DNA of 64,000 bases from Atopobium sp. (GTDB lineage: Bacteria > Actinomycetota > Coriobacteriia > Coriobacteriales > Atopobiaceae). The first letter of the stretch is position 1. Every line of letters starts with the position of its first letter. Location of the stretch: positions 1 through 64,000 of the forward strand of contig JAIJTS010000007.1 of assembly GCA_022732885.1 (NCBI GenBank). The letters run 5' to 3'. The position numbers and the translations under genes were made by a program. The notes below the pieces were generated by a model. It had not been told where the DNA came from. It did no database searches and worked only from the letters and a program-made list of their open reading frames with translations. Below are positions 16,935-25,484 of the stretch, piece after piece.

Positions 16935-17957
16935 CTACTCGCAAATTTCTGTATCCACGGACTGTGGAATCCTGTCATTACAAATTACCTGGTAGAACAA
17001 TTTTTCTTGCTCTCGTTGATCTGAGGTTTGACCAAGCATCCACATGGTTTTTGCAACTAGGGCTTCGGTGGTCATATCGTCACCAGAAAGAACACCAGGC
17101 ATATCTTGATAGGTTCTACCCACTTCGTAAACACCTAGGTCTAATCCCTCTTCAGGGACTTGTGTAGTGATAACTACGGTACGTCCTGAAGCAATCCAAT
17201 CAGTGATAGCTTCCTCGTAAGAGCCATCATATGAGGGAATTCCACCAATACCAAAGGTTTCAAGCACAATGGCATCGTAGTCGTTTTTTAGAAGATAGAA
17301 GATAGAAGGATTAAGCTCTGGAGTCAGCTTAAGTACAATAACGCGTGTATTGAGGGTCTCATAGGTAACAAGACCGCCCTCTACCTGCTCTTCATTTGGC
17401 GCGCTACGAATAATCTTGTTGCCACGAATGTGAGCAAGCGGAGGATAATTCATGCTGGTAAATGCATTAAAGCTTAAAGTGCGCTGCTTGTGTGCTCGGG
17501 TGCCGGCAATAACCTCGTTGCCAAAAACCACCACAACTCCAGCGCTTCTGTCGTCGAGGGCGTAAAGAACGGAGTGGTAAAGGTTGAGCTTGGCGTCAGT
17601 GAACGGATTTGCCATTGGCTGCTGAGAGCCTGTAAGTACAATGGGTTTCTCGCTATTTTGAATAAGGTAGGAGAGAGCAGCGGCCGTATATGCCATGGTA
17701 TCGGTGCCGTGAAGGATAATAAAGCCATCGTAGGCATCATACGATTCAATAATGGCATCTCTCATCTGAAGCCAATTTTGAGGCCGCATATTAGTGCTAT
17801 CAATGTTCATGATTTGTTTGAAGTCAAACTCACAAAGGTCATGAACAAGAGGGACGTTGGCTAAAAGTTCTTCACCCGAAAGTGAAGGAGCCAAGCCCGA
17901 TTCAGTGGAAACAGAAGCAATGGTTCCTCCTGTTGCCATCAGTAAAAGTTTTTTCAC
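16935..17957 (-). CDS. ansA: L-asparaginase, type I
   Basis: This 340-residue enzyme hydrolyses L-asparagine to aspartate and ammonia. The two catalytic threonines are present in MATGGTIAS (Thr12) and LHGTDTM (Thr85, followed by Asp86), with the later Lys region in VLTGSQQPM. No signal peptide is seen with this start, so it is the cytoplasmic type. I chose GTG 17957, which follows GGGGGA, as in many AnsA proteins that begin a few residues before the first strand. The longer upstream frame has an unlikely basic N-terminus. It is followed immediately by the coupled EamA transporter, forming a two-gene operon divergent from a small membrane-protein gene at 18107. Confidence 0.93.
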   Translation of the reverse strand: MKKLLLMATGGTIASVSTESGLAPSLSGEELLANVPLVHDLCEFDFKQIMNIDSTNMRPQNWLQMRDAIIESYDAYDGFIILHGTDTMAYTAAALSYLIQNSEKPIVLTGSQQPMANPFTDAKLNLYHSVLYALDDRSAGVVVVFGNEVIAGTRAHKQRTLSFNAFTSMNYPPLAHIRGNKIIRSAPNEEQVEGGLVTYETLNTRVIVLKLTPELNPSIFYLLKNDYDAIVLETFGIGGIPSYDGSYEEAITDWIASGRTVVITTQVPEEGLDLGVYEVGRTYQDMPGVLSGDDMTTEALVAKTMWMLGQTSDQREQEKLFYQVICNDRIPQSVDTEICE

Positions 17958-18043
17958 ACGTCCCCCATGAACTTTAATTGTGCAGACTTTACAGAAAATC
18001 AGTCTGTATAGCGCTTTATTGTAACGGGATAGATGCTTTTCAA

Positions 18044-18051
18044 GGCGAGAA
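18044..18051 (+). repeat. GGCGAGAA word, intergenic copy
   Basis: An exact copy of the over-represented octamer in the 149-bp gap between the divergent asparaginase and small membrane-protein genes. No gene overlaps it if the GTG 17957 start is right, so coding constraint does not explain this copy. Confidence 0.6.
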
Positions 18052-18106
18052 AAGCAAAGTCGGTGTATTCTTTTTTTGTAAATGAAATTATTGGCAAGGA
18101 TTGTTG

Positions 18107-18580
18107 ATGGCAGAGAACAACCTTTTTGGTTTTGGAAAGAAAAAGCGTCCAGCACAGGTTCCACCTACTATCTCCCGCGATGGAGAGTCTTCTACGTCTC
18201 CGCGTGTGGGAAGAGGTCGTCATGCGGCCATTGGAAGTCGTGGACAGGCTCAGCGTAGAAATATGCAAGATCGTCCAACCAATCCTGTTAACCATGCACG
18301 CGCAGATGTTGCACGCGCACGTGGTCGAGCAAGAACAGCTTACGGCAATCACTACGGAACGCTGAATCCCAGAGATGAAGTTCAGGCAGCATATGCGGCT
18401 AGAAGACGTCGTTCTTCTCGCATGAGATTAGGTCGTGTGGCACTTGCGGTGCTGCTAGCGGCCATCATTCTGTGGGTAGTGTTTACACTGGTAAGCTCGT
18501 GCAGCCCAGGAGGCGCTTTTGCACATGCTCAGGCGCTGGATCCAACGGTAACGCTGACTGGTTCCGTTAAGGTTGGATAG
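18107..18580 (+). CDS. Small basic single-pass membrane protein, unknown
   Basis: A 157-residue protein I do not recognise. The first ~107 residues are hydrophilic and strongly basic, with repeated Ala-Arg and Arg-Gly pairs (RARGRARTAYG) and an RRRRSSR cluster just before one membrane helix (LGRVALAVLLAAIILWVVFTLV). A short outside tail of about 25 residues includes SSCSPGG. The predicted topology is cytoplasmic basic domain, membrane anchor, small external tail. ATG 18107 follows AAGGA. It stands alone between the asparaginase operon (divergent) and the lysozyme gene (convergent). The charge suggests nucleic-acid or membrane-phospholipid contact, but no function is claimed. Confidence 0.75.
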   Translation: MAENNLFGFGKKKRPAQVPPTISRDGESSTSPRVGRGRHAAIGSRGQAQRRNMQDRPTNPVNHARADVARARGRARTAYGNHYGTLNPRDEVQAAYAARRRRSSRMRLGRVALAVLLAAIILWVVFTLVSSCSPGGAFAHAQALDPTVTLTGSVKVG

Positions 18581-18637
18581 GCTCATAACCGTTCATTGGT
18601 AGGAGTGGCCTACTAAGTGGCTTCAGTAATTAGGCTT

Positions 18638-19600
18638 TTACTTAGAGTTGTTACTGGTAGAAACGCTTGAGAAGTCCAGATTCAAATCAACCGATCCGTC
18701 AATGCCGTCAACTTTTCCTGTTGAGGTGTATTGCCATAGTAAAAAGTTAAAGTTTACGTCTGGCTGATCAGTGTATTGTGCCAGCCATATGGGTTCGTTA
18801 AGCGATACAAGATCAAAGCGATTTAAATCAACTTTGTTTCCATAGACAATGACACGATATCCCGCATCTTGAATGGCGGTGCAAAACGCACGGGCAATAG
18901 CATTGGTTTCTGCTGGGGAAAGGTTATCGGCTCTACCGCTGTAATCAGGGGAAGGCTCCAGGTCAAACGCAACGGGAAGATTAAGTTTTGTAACTCCCGC
19001 TTCTTTTAGTTGCTGCAGTACAAAAGCAGCTTCCTCCTGAGCTTCTTCTACATTGATAGCCTGTGAGAAGAAATATACGCCCACATCTAGACCAGCATTT
19101 TGTGCGCCGTTTAGGTTAGTTTCAAAGAGCTCATCTGCGCGAATAGCGCCTTCAGTAGAGCCTCGGTAACCAATACGAATCATAGCAAACTGAACGTTAT
19201 CGGCGGCAACGGCCTTCCAGTCAATAGGTCCTTGGTGAGAAGAAACATCTACACCTGTGCGTGTTAGCTCTTCTCCGTTTACTACATAATGCGCACGACC
19301 GGCTGCATCGTAGGTAAGATTTTCCCACTCATATGGGACTTCATTTTTGATTATCAGGTTGTTGTCAAAAGATAAAGAAAAAAGTCCCTGACAGGATTGC
19401 AGAAGTGCCAGCACAAACACAATAGCCAGCGTAATGAGTCCCCATGTAATAACAGGATTGTTTTGAGAAGTTTTTTTAAGTGTATGTATTACCTGCCGCT
19501 TACGTTTAGAAGCGTGTACAGAAGCAGGCGTGTGTTTATTTTTAGAACGAGCCGTAGTGGTTCTCGTTTTCTTACTTTTATGTGAGTTCTTAAAAATCAC
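18638..19600 (-). CDS. Membrane-anchored GH25 lysozyme (muramidase)
   Basis: This 320-residue protein has a very basic N-terminus (1-48), one membrane helix (about 50-69) and an external GH25 domain (about 113-320). GH25 hallmarks are GVDVSSHQGPIDW (first acidic residue Asp118), MIRIGYRG, YFFSQA, the catalytic pair region in VAFDLEPS, and WLAQYTD...LLWQYTS. GH25 enzymes cut the beta-1,4 bond between N-acetylmuramic acid and N-acetylglucosamine. The helix lacks a cleavage site, so the enzyme is probably tethered for wall remodelling. The GTG start overlaps the DUF1846 stop (GTGA), so the two are translationally coupled. Confidence 0.9.
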   Translation of the reverse strand: MIFKNSHKSKKTRTTTARSKNKHTPASVHASKRKRQVIHTLKKTSQNNPVITWGLITLAIVFVLALLQSCQGLFSLSFDNNLIIKNEVPYEWENLTYDAAGRAHYVVNGEELTRTGVDVSSHQGPIDWKAVAADNVQFAMIRIGYRGSTEGAIRADELFETNLNGAQNAGLDVGVYFFSQAINVEEAQEEAAFVLQQLKEAGVTKLNLPVAFDLEPSPDYSGRADNLSPAETNAIARAFCTAIQDAGYRVIVYGNKVDLNRFDLVSLNEPIWLAQYTDQPDVNFNFLLWQYTSTGKVDGIDGSVDLNLDFSSVSTSNNSK

Positions 19601-21078
19601 TGGTGAAAGAAATGTCCCTGTTCAAAGATTGGCTCACAACATACATTAATACCCAGCTTGTGGTAGATAGACTCGTCATCGCTTGAAATAATTGATGAGA
19701 AGTACGCATCGCAGCCACGAAGTAATTGAATAGCATTAACTGCTTTTCCAGCCAACGGATTGGTAATTGAGCTGATGGAAAGTGCAATAAGCATTTCATC
19801 TGCACATAAGCTGGTAAAAGCTAGTTTGAAGTTGTTCTCTTTAAGTGCACAGATAGGTCTTAAGACTTCATCCGAGACAATGAATGTCTTTTTCTCAATG
19901 CCAACTGCGTATTTGAGAGCGTTGAGCAGAAGAGACGCTGGTGCGCCTAAAAGCTCTGAGGTCTTGCCTGTGATAATGGAGCCATTAGGCATAACCATGG
20001 CACCTGCAAGCTTTCCTGTTTCTTCTGCTTTATGCAGACAGGCAGCATGGGCTGGCGAGAAGTTCTGATCAACGTTAACGTCTTTCATCAAGAGGTTAAT
20101 CTTTGTGAGTTCACGTTCACCCAAACCCGTACGCTCGAGTTTCTCGGCAGCCTTAAACCACCTGCGCACAATCTCTGCCTTTGAAGCTTCCTGACAAGCA
20201 GCATCATCAACAATGCAATTGCCCACCATATTGACGCCCATATCGGTAGGAGACTGGTAAGGGCTTGTGCCCGCAATTTTCTCCATCATGGCTTTGAGTA
20301 CAGGAAATGCTTCGACATCGCGGTTGTAATTAACGGTAACCTCGCCGTGAGCCTCAAGGTGATACGGATCAATGATGTTGTTGTCTCCTAAGTCTGCCGT
20401 AGCAGCCTCGTAGGCAACATTTACGGGGTGCTTAAGAGGAAGGTTCCAAACAGGGAAGGTTTCAAACTTTGCGTAACCCGCACGGATTCCACGAGTATGT
20501 TCGTTGTAGAGCTGTGAGAGGCAGACAGCAAGCTTGCCAGAGCCAGGACCAGGCGCAGTAACAACTACTAAAGGATGCGTGGTCTTTACGTACTCGTTTT
20601 TACCGTAACCCTCTGCCGAGACAATGAGGTCTATGTTGGAAGGGTAGCCCTCAATAGGGTAGTGGCGATATACAGCAATGCCCATGTTTTCCAGGCGCGC
20701 ACGATACGCCTCTGCCTTTGGCTGGCCGGAGTACTGCGTAATGACAACGCCACCAATAGCAAGACCGCGAGCACGGAAGATATCCATAAGCCTCAGCACG
20801 TCATCGGCATAGGAAATGCCAATATCGCTTCTACGTTTGCCATTTTCAATATCGTTTGCGTTGATTGCAAAGACAACTTCTGCCTCGTGGGCAAGTTGCT
20901 GAAGCATCTGGGCTTTTGCATCTGGAGCAAATCCAGGGAGGATGCGAGAAGCATGATTATCGTCAAGCAGCTTACCGCCAAACTCAAGGTAGAGCTTGCC
21001 GCCAAATTCACTGATACGCTGGTGGATTCGGTCCGCCTGCATAGTGATGTACTTCTCGTTATCAAAGCCGATACGCAT
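19597..21078 (-). CDS. DUF1846 (UPF0371) family protein
   Basis: This 493-residue cytoplasmic protein matches the DUF1846/UPF0371 family in length and in segments such as IGFDNEKYITMQ near the start, FGGKLLDD.HA.RILPGF, a P-loop-like PGPGSGKLAVCLSQLYNEH, NYNRDVEAFP and MGVNMVG. The family is common in Firmicutes and Actinobacteria. Structures exist, but I know of no settled biochemical role. The PGPGSGK loop suggests nucleotide or phosphate binding (inference). ATG 21078 follows GGAGGTCGC, making the five upstream residues of the longer frame unnecessary. It is translationally coupled to the GH25 gene through a 4-base overlap, an unusual partnership. Confidence 0.88.
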   Translation of the reverse strand: MRIGFDNEKYITMQADRIHQRISEFGGKLYLEFGGKLLDDNHASRILPGFAPDAKAQMLQQLAHEAEVVFAINANDIENGKRRSDIGISYADDVLRLMDIFRARGLAIGGVVITQYSGQPKAEAYRARLENMGIAVYRHYPIEGYPSNIDLIVSAEGYGKNEYVKTTHPLVVVTAPGPGSGKLAVCLSQLYNEHTRGIRAGYAKFETFPVWNLPLKHPVNVAYEAATADLGDNNIIDPYHLEAHGEVTVNYNRDVEAFPVLKAMMEKIAGTSPYQSPTDMGVNMVGNCIVDDAACQEASKAEIVRRWFKAAEKLERTGLGERELTKINLLMKDVNVDQNFSPAHAACLHKAEETGKLAGAMVMPNGSIITGKTSELLGAPASLLLNALKYAVGIEKKTFIVSDEVLRPICALKENNFKLAFTSLCADEMLIALSISSITNPLAGKAVNAIQLLRGCDAYFSSIISSDDESIYHKLGINVCCEPIFEQGHFFHQ

Positions 21079-21182
21079 GCGACCTCCAGCCAAGATTTAC
21101 TGTAGAAATTGTATCATCAAGCAAAGACTTCCTATACGCTATAAGCTATACAGAAAACGAATAAACAACTAAGGAGTTGTGT

Positions 21183-21632
21183 ATGGATAGCAAGTTTTCA
21201 AAAACACCATCTTATGGCGAGAAGTTCAAAGAACTTGCTCTAAGCGCCTTGCGTGCATTTGGTTATGGTTGTCTTACTGCAGCTGGAATGAGTGCGGTTA
21301 TCTTTGCATTTGCGTACTTTACCAGCGGTATGGATATGTTTACCGGCATCGACTGGGTACGCCGTGTCATGTATGTCATTTCTTCGTTAGGAATCATTGC
21401 TTGTGGTGTTGGCCTACTCTTTAGCGGAAAAGAGTACGAAGATCGTCAAATGGGTTTTACCCGCGATATTGATGACCCTATTAGTCTTAAAGAAGGAAAA
21501 CTTGATCCTCGTATTTCAAATATCGAGACCAATCATTTATCTTGGCAAGCTGCTATTCTCTATGCCTCAATTGGCATGTTTGTAGTTACCACAATTTTTG
21601 ACGAGGTCATGAGCCACACCTTTTTAATGTAG
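21183..21632 (+). CDS. Small multi-pass membrane protein, unknown
   Basis: A 149-residue protein with about three hydrophobic helices (roughly 20-45, 57-77 and 117-137), a short charged loop between helices 2 and 3 (SGKEYEDRQ...DPRISNIETNHLS), and no motif I recognise. ATG 21183 is preceded by AAGGAG at good spacing, and base composition matches its neighbours. The codons near the start contain one GGCGAGAA word (21216-21223, read as GEK). It is divergent from the DUF1846 gene across about 100 bp and convergent with pth2. Function unknown. Confidence 0.75.
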   Translation: MDSKFSKTPSYGEKFKELALSALRAFGYGCLTAAGMSAVIFAFAYFTSGMDMFTGIDWVRRVMYVISSLGIIACGVGLLFSGKEYEDRQMGFTRDIDDPISLKEGKLDPRISNIETNHLSWQAAILYASIGMFVVTTIFDEVMSHTFLM

Positions 21633-21673
21633 GTATTCTTGTGTAGCCCATATACACAGTAAGAGCACTTCTA

Positions 21674-21709
21674 TAAACGCCCTAAGAGAGATAAACGCTC
21701 TAAGAGAGG
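21674..21709. repeat. Two tandem 18-bp repeats
   Basis: The unit TAAACGCYCTAAGAGAGR occurs twice in direct succession (21674-21691 and 21692-21709) with two mismatches. It lies in the short gap between two convergent genes, so it would be in both 3' untranslated regions. No hairpin or T-run forms across it. Confidence 0.7.
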
Positions 21710-21724
21710 TGCTTGCGTTGTAGC

Positions 21725-22165
21725 CTAGTACAGAGGTAGCTCGCCCGTTAGTGGGTCAATATCTTCAGCTGCAAGTGGCTCAAAAGCAAGGCAGGTAAAC
21801 GTTGGTTCTCCGTGAAATTCGGTAAAGCCTGCATCTTTAATAAGGGCTACTACAAAGCCACGAGCTTTTCCTTCAGCAGCAAGCTCTAGTAGCGCTTCTT
21901 CAGAATCAACATAGACACATACCTTTGCAACGCCAGCATCAAACCAGTTAGTGATTGCAGAGGTGTCTTTATCGTCATGGTCTAAATAAACCCAGTTCTG
22001 ATCATCTGTGACACAAACCTGATCAAGTCGGTGTTCTTTTGCAAGCGCCATAAGCGTAGCTTCAACACACGCATGACTTGCTTGAGCTGCTATTTTTCCC
22101 TTACGCATCTTAAGATCACGACGAATAACAATCATTTGCTTTGATTTATATGAAGAGCTTGGCAT
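21725..22165 (-). CDS. pth2: Pth2-family peptidyl-tRNA hydrolase
   Basis: This 146-residue protein belongs to the archaeal/eukaryotic type Pth2 family. It has the KQMIVIRRDLKMRKGKIAAQASHAC start with the catalytic Lys, Ser and His region, a D-D-Q-N-W strand, and LIKDAGFTEF near the end. Pth2 releases peptides from prematurely dropped peptidyl-tRNA. A normal bacterial Pth is also encoded at 53558-54139, so this is a second, unrelated fold with the same nominal activity. Some bacterial Pth2-like proteins may have drifted to other aminoacyl or peptidyl substrates. ATG 22165 follows AAGGAAGG. It appears monocistronic. Confidence 0.85.
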   Translation of the reverse strand: MPSSSYKSKQMIVIRRDLKMRKGKIAAQASHACVEATLMALAKEHRLDQVCVTDDQNWVYLDHDDKDTSAITNWFDAGVAKVCVYVDSEEALLELAAEGKARGFVVALIKDAGFTEFHGEPTFTCLAFEPLAAEDIDPLTGELPLY

Positions 22166-22382
22166 GAAAAACCTTCCTTAAAATTGCATGCTAAGTGTAC
22201 CATTCACGGCTTTCCAATAGTTGTCGCAAGAAAATTACGAAGCTTCAAAAAGAACTCTTACAACTAAAAGCAGCGAAAAGAACAATATATTTTCTGTTGG
22301 TTATATCAATAAGTTAAATAACAGGACATATGAAAAAAATTAATGTCAGAACCAGATGATAGGGTTGTATGAGGAGGTGTTT

Positions 22383-22871
22383 ATGAAAGAACTAGTTATT
22401 ATTGCTCTGTATATTTACGCATCTATATCGGATATACAAAATCGTACTATTCCAAATAGAATTCCCGCTCTGCTTATTTTGTTGTGGCCTATTTGGCTAG
22501 TCATAAATAAGGATTACTCTGAAATGCTGGTAAGCGGTTTATGGAGTGAACTCTTTGTTATAGGTATATTGGCTATGGTACATATAGTTACAAAAGGTAC
22601 AGGAAATATGTCTTGCTTGGGTGGAGGAGATATTAAGCTTATTCTTTCAACCTGTTTGTATCTTGAAATAAAAGAGGTATGTATCTTTTTACTGTCTGCA
22701 AATATTTTAGGTGTTTTGTTTTCACTCCTATTTATACTTTGGAATAATCTTTCAAAGAGAAGACATAAAAATACACAAGAAAATAACAGTTCAAATAATA
22801 TATTTACATTTACGTTTCCCTTTGCACCATTTCTTACATTTGGAATAATTCTTGCGTTATGTTTTAGATAA
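22383..22871 (+). CDS. A24 prepilin peptidase, short form
   Basis: This 162-residue integral membrane aspartic protease is of the TadV/CpaA or short PilD type. The two catalytic aspartates are present: Asp17 in SDIQNRTIPN and Asp83 in GGGD. About five to six hydrophobic helices surround them. The N-terminal methyltransferase/zinc domain of full-length PilD/ComC is absent. Such enzymes trim prepilins for type IV pili, Tad pili or competence pseudopili. No pilin or assembly gene lies in this window, so it is an orphan here. ATG 22383 follows GGAGGTG. The gene and its flanks are clearly richer in A+T than the regions on either side, a hint of transfer or weak expression. Confidence 0.85.
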   Translation: MKELVIIALYIYASISDIQNRTIPNRIPALLILLWPIWLVINKDYSEMLVSGLWSELFVIGILAMVHIVTKGTGNMSCLGGGDIKLILSTCLYLEIKEVCIFLLSANILGVLFSLLFILWNNLSKRRHKNTQENNSSNNIFTFTFPFAPFLTFGIILALCFR

Positions 22872-23076
22872 ATTGAAAGCAGTTATTTTAGTAAGTTTCT
22901 TACAAGGTGTTTGTATAAAAGAAATTTAATTTCTTTAAATTTATGCTTTCAACTCAACATAACAAATTGTACTTAAAAATATTTTAGTGTAGTATCATCA
23001 TACGAAAGCATGATAAGACTATGCGTAAAACTTTCGTGTGTTTTTCAGACATCGTTTGAGCAGACGGAGCTGTGAG

Positions 23077-23496
23077 ATGGCTAAGGTAGGCGTTTCTAAA
23101 CAGGCCGACCCAGGTTTGGGCAGGACAGTAGCCAGGTTGTTGCAAGAAAGTGGTCGGCGCCAGGTTGACTTGTGTGAGTTTTCACGTTGGTCACGTGCGT
23201 ATGTTTCTTATATTTGCACCGAGCACCGTAAGTGGCCTTCTTTTGATAAAGCTAAGGTTATTGCTGACTTCTTTTCTATAAGTCTTGATCAGCTTTGGGT
23301 TGAGCATCTTAAAGATCTTGTTGACGCTGGTGTAGAACTTACTGAAAAGCAGAAAAAGAATCTCGCTGAAGGCATCAATCTGCTAAATTCTACTGCTTTA
23401 CATGATGAAGGTAACAATAGAGAATCTCTTAAGTCTATGAATACTTCGAAGAACGGCTTAGATGACGCGCTCCCGGAAATTCTTGGTATCGAATAA
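23077..23496 (+). CDS. Small XRE-type helix-turn-helix regulator
   Basis: A 139-residue protein whose N-terminal half (about 10-65) fits an XRE/Cro helix-turn-helix: LGRTVARLLQESGRRQVDLCEF, then SRAYVSYIC as recognition helix, then PSFDKAKVIADFFSISLDQLW closing the fold. The C-terminal half is charged and probably helical or disordered. ATG 23077 lies nine bases after GGAG. The upstream leader carries TATCATCATACGAAAGCATGATA (22992 on), an imperfect inverted repeat that could be an autoregulatory operator. It is followed 109 bases later by a small Cys-rich gene. Target genes are unknown. Confidence 0.7.
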   Translation: MAKVGVSKQADPGLGRTVARLLQESGRRQVDLCEFSRWSRAYVSYICTEHRKWPSFDKAKVIADFFSISLDQLWVEHLKDLVDAGVELTEKQKKNLAEGINLLNSTALHDEGNNRESLKSMNTSKNGLDDALPEILGIE

Positions 23497-23605
23497 GTAT
23501 TTTTGACAATTTTTAGCAATTACAATGCCATACTTGCTATATGTGCGTATGATTCAGCGTTGTTCAGATTGCATGGAGCTTTCTGAAGAGTAGGAGATGT
23601 GCAAG

Positions 23606-23854
23606 ATGGCTGGACTACACTGTTCAGACTGCGCCTTTAGTTCGTTTAAATTTAACGAGGATGCCCAGATGTATCAGGCATACTGCTCGCGAGGCTATCT
23701 GTTAGTCGATCCACATATCCATGAAACTTTTGCTATGCACTTTGCTAAATCGCCAGAGGATTTTGTCCCTGTAAAGGATCCGTTTAATCGTGAGTATTTG
23801 AGAAAGTCATATGTTTGCGGGGAGTTTATTAATCGCAAGGACAACTTGAGTTAA
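23606..23854 (+). CDS. Small Cys-containing protein, unknown
   Basis: An 82-residue protein starting at ATG 23606, nine bases after TAGGAG (an ATG nine bases earlier sits on the ribosome site itself). It opens with a C-x-x-C pair (HCSDCAFSSF) and has further Cys in AYCSRGY and VCGEF, so four Cys could bind one metal ion. There is no membrane helix or signal peptide. I do not recognise the family. It follows the XRE regulator on the same strand and precedes a TetR gene, in an AT-rich region. Its size and composition look real rather than chance, but support is moderate. Confidence 0.6.
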   Translation: MAGLHCSDCAFSSFKFNEDAQMYQAYCSRGYLLVDPHIHETFAMHFAKSPEDFVPVKDPFNREYLRKSYVCGEFINRKDNLS

Positions 23855-24103
23855 CCGCATTTTTAAGCTCATATAAAACATAGGTAAATCATAGGTGGAT
23901 TTTTACTACGCTTTTAACATGTTCCTACGTTATTGATATCAAATAATTAAGCAAATTTTGCATAGTAGCTGTTATGTAATGATTATAGATTTCTGTCTAA
24001 ATAGTTAACTTTCTGTTATATATTTTTTAAACAAGGTAGTATCGATTTGGGGAAATCTCCTTGATGTGTGGGGATTTAAAATATTTATAAAGGAGCGGCA
24101 GTA

Positions 24104-24724
24104 ATGTCGAGACGTCCACATGCAGAAAGTTATGATACGCGTCGTAGACTTCTTCAATCTGCGGAGCAGGAATTTGCTTTGCAGGGCTATGATAAAGCAT
24201 CGCTTAGACAAATTTGTACATCTGCAGGTGTTACGACAGGCGCTCTTTATTTTTTCTTTGATAATAAAGAGGATCTCTTTAAAAATGTTTTAATTTCTGT
24301 AACTAAAAGCGCAATTCAGATTCTTGAAAATTACACACAGCAGTTACTGGTCTCCAATAAAAGAAATCTTGAAGACACTCCATTGGGCAATAAAGAAACA
24401 CTCGATAAGTTTTTAGACTTACTGTATAGCCATAGGCATGTAGTTCAAATTCTTGTCAATAATCAAGAAAACCAATATGTTGCCCGCTTTTTTGAAGAAT
24501 TGACTGAGGCTATTTCCTTAACAATTAAAGCCATTCTTTATCCTAATGTTGCACAGATAACGCCTCACGATGATTTTATTATTGCGTGGCTCGCGCAAAT
24601 TGAGATAGTCACTCTTGTTACTATTCTTAAAAACGATGAGACCCGTGAAGAGGCTGACAGTCACATTAATTCAGCAGTAATGTTTATGCAAGGTGGTATT
24701 GAAGCTTTATCTACTAAGCATTAA
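24104..24724 (+). CDS. TetR/AcrR-family transcriptional regulator
   Basis: This 206-residue regulator has an N-terminal TetR DNA-binding domain: TRRRLLQSAEQEFALQGYDKASLRQICTSAGVTTGALYFFFDNKEDLFKNVL, with the usual helix-turn-helix around residues 30-52. The C-terminal helical ligand/dimer domain (about 65-206) is not close to any subfamily I know. ATG 24104 follows AAGGAG at a 7-base spacing. About 250 bp of AT-rich non-coding sequence precede it. The nearest downstream gene is a lipoprotein, and no efflux pump is adjacent, so the regulated target is unclear. Autorepression is typical. Confidence 0.85.
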   Translation: MSRRPHAESYDTRRRLLQSAEQEFALQGYDKASLRQICTSAGVTTGALYFFFDNKEDLFKNVLISVTKSAIQILENYTQQLLVSNKRNLEDTPLGNKETLDKFLDLLYSHRHVVQILVNNQENQYVARFFEELTEAISLTIKAILYPNVAQITPHDDFIIAWLAQIEIVTLVTILKNDETREEADSHINSAVMFMQGGIEALSTKH

Positions 24725-24808
24725 GCGTTCGCCTGTGTACAAAATTGACAAGATCTGCTTAATTCAGTTATTCTTGATAAACGTATATAAAACTCAAAGG
24801 AGACCTTT

Positions 24809-25429
24809 ATGAAGTTTAATAAGATCGGCCTCGTAGCAGTTTCCGCTTCCGCTGTTTTTGCTCTTGCGGGCTGCAATTTTATTCCTAACCTTATTCCTAA
24901 CCTTTCTGATTCAGGAACCAACTCTGGTGGTCAGCAGCAGCAACAGCAGCAGACTAAGACTGATGCAAATACAGCAACCAAGCCTTCAGATACCCGTCCT
25001 GGTGATTCTGATGCCAAAGACCTCTATAATTCTCTGATGGACAAGCACAATAGCTCTGAGCAGATTTCTAACGTTCAGAAGTATGTTGATGATGTTAAGA
25101 AGAGTGGCGATAAGACCGAGGTTCTTATTGATACCGATAAGCTTACCGTTACCGTTACGGGCATTGGCGTTGACTACGAAAATTCTAATGGCTATCTGGT
25201 AGAGGTTGTTAACAAGACCGATACAAACATCTTCCTTCAGACAACTGATACTGCCATTGGTAAAGATGAGTTGAGTCTGTTTGTGAATGCAGCTCCTAAT
25301 GCTACTACCAAGGGATTTGCATTCTTTGATCCAGGTGTAAAGCTTGATCCATCCGCATCTGTCCGCGGTAGCATTCTTGCTCTTTATGGTTCTGACTACA
25401 GCATGGACACCTTCAACGTTATATTCTAA
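24809..25429 (+). CDS. Lipoprotein with polyglutamine linker
   Basis: A 206-residue secreted lipoprotein. The signal peptide MKFNKIGLVAVSASAVFALAGC ends in a clear lipobox (LAGC, Cys22), giving a membrane-anchored surface protein. A low-complexity linker follows, including seven consecutive Gln (CAG/CAA run, ~24933-24953) and Thr/Asp/Pro residues. A globular C-terminal domain (about 88-206) has the VTVTGIGVDYENSNGYLVEVVNKTDTNI pattern of an immunoglobulin-like DUF4352/FxLYD-type fold (inference). ATG 24809 follows AAAGGAG. It ends with a terminator. It is one of two lipoproteins flanking manA. Function unknown. Confidence 0.85.
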   Translation: MKFNKIGLVAVSASAVFALAGCNFIPNLIPNLSDSGTNSGGQQQQQQQTKTDANTATKPSDTRPGDSDAKDLYNSLMDKHNSSEQISNVQKYVDDVKKSGDKTEVLIDTDKLTVTVTGIGVDYENSNGYLVEVVNKTDTNIFLQTTDTAIGKDELSLFVNAAPNATTKGFAFFDPGVKLDPSASVRGSILALYGSDYSMDTFNVIF

Positions 25430-25452
25430 GTTTTTCTTAGTGTGTTGATTGC

Positions 25453-25484
25453 AAAGGCTCAGCTTCTTGGCTGGGCCTTTTTTG
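25453..25484 (+). terminator. Rho-independent terminator after the lipoprotein gene
   Basis: An 11-bp stem (AAAGGCTCAGC with GCTGGGCCTTT, one G-T pair), a 6-nt loop and a run of T. Confidence 0.88.

Noticed and set aside
23038..23076. Longer N-terminus for the XRE regulator
   Set aside because: The extra 13 residues are basic and lie in the AT-rich leader; ATG 23077 has GGAG nine bases upstream and starts close to the helix-turn-helix.
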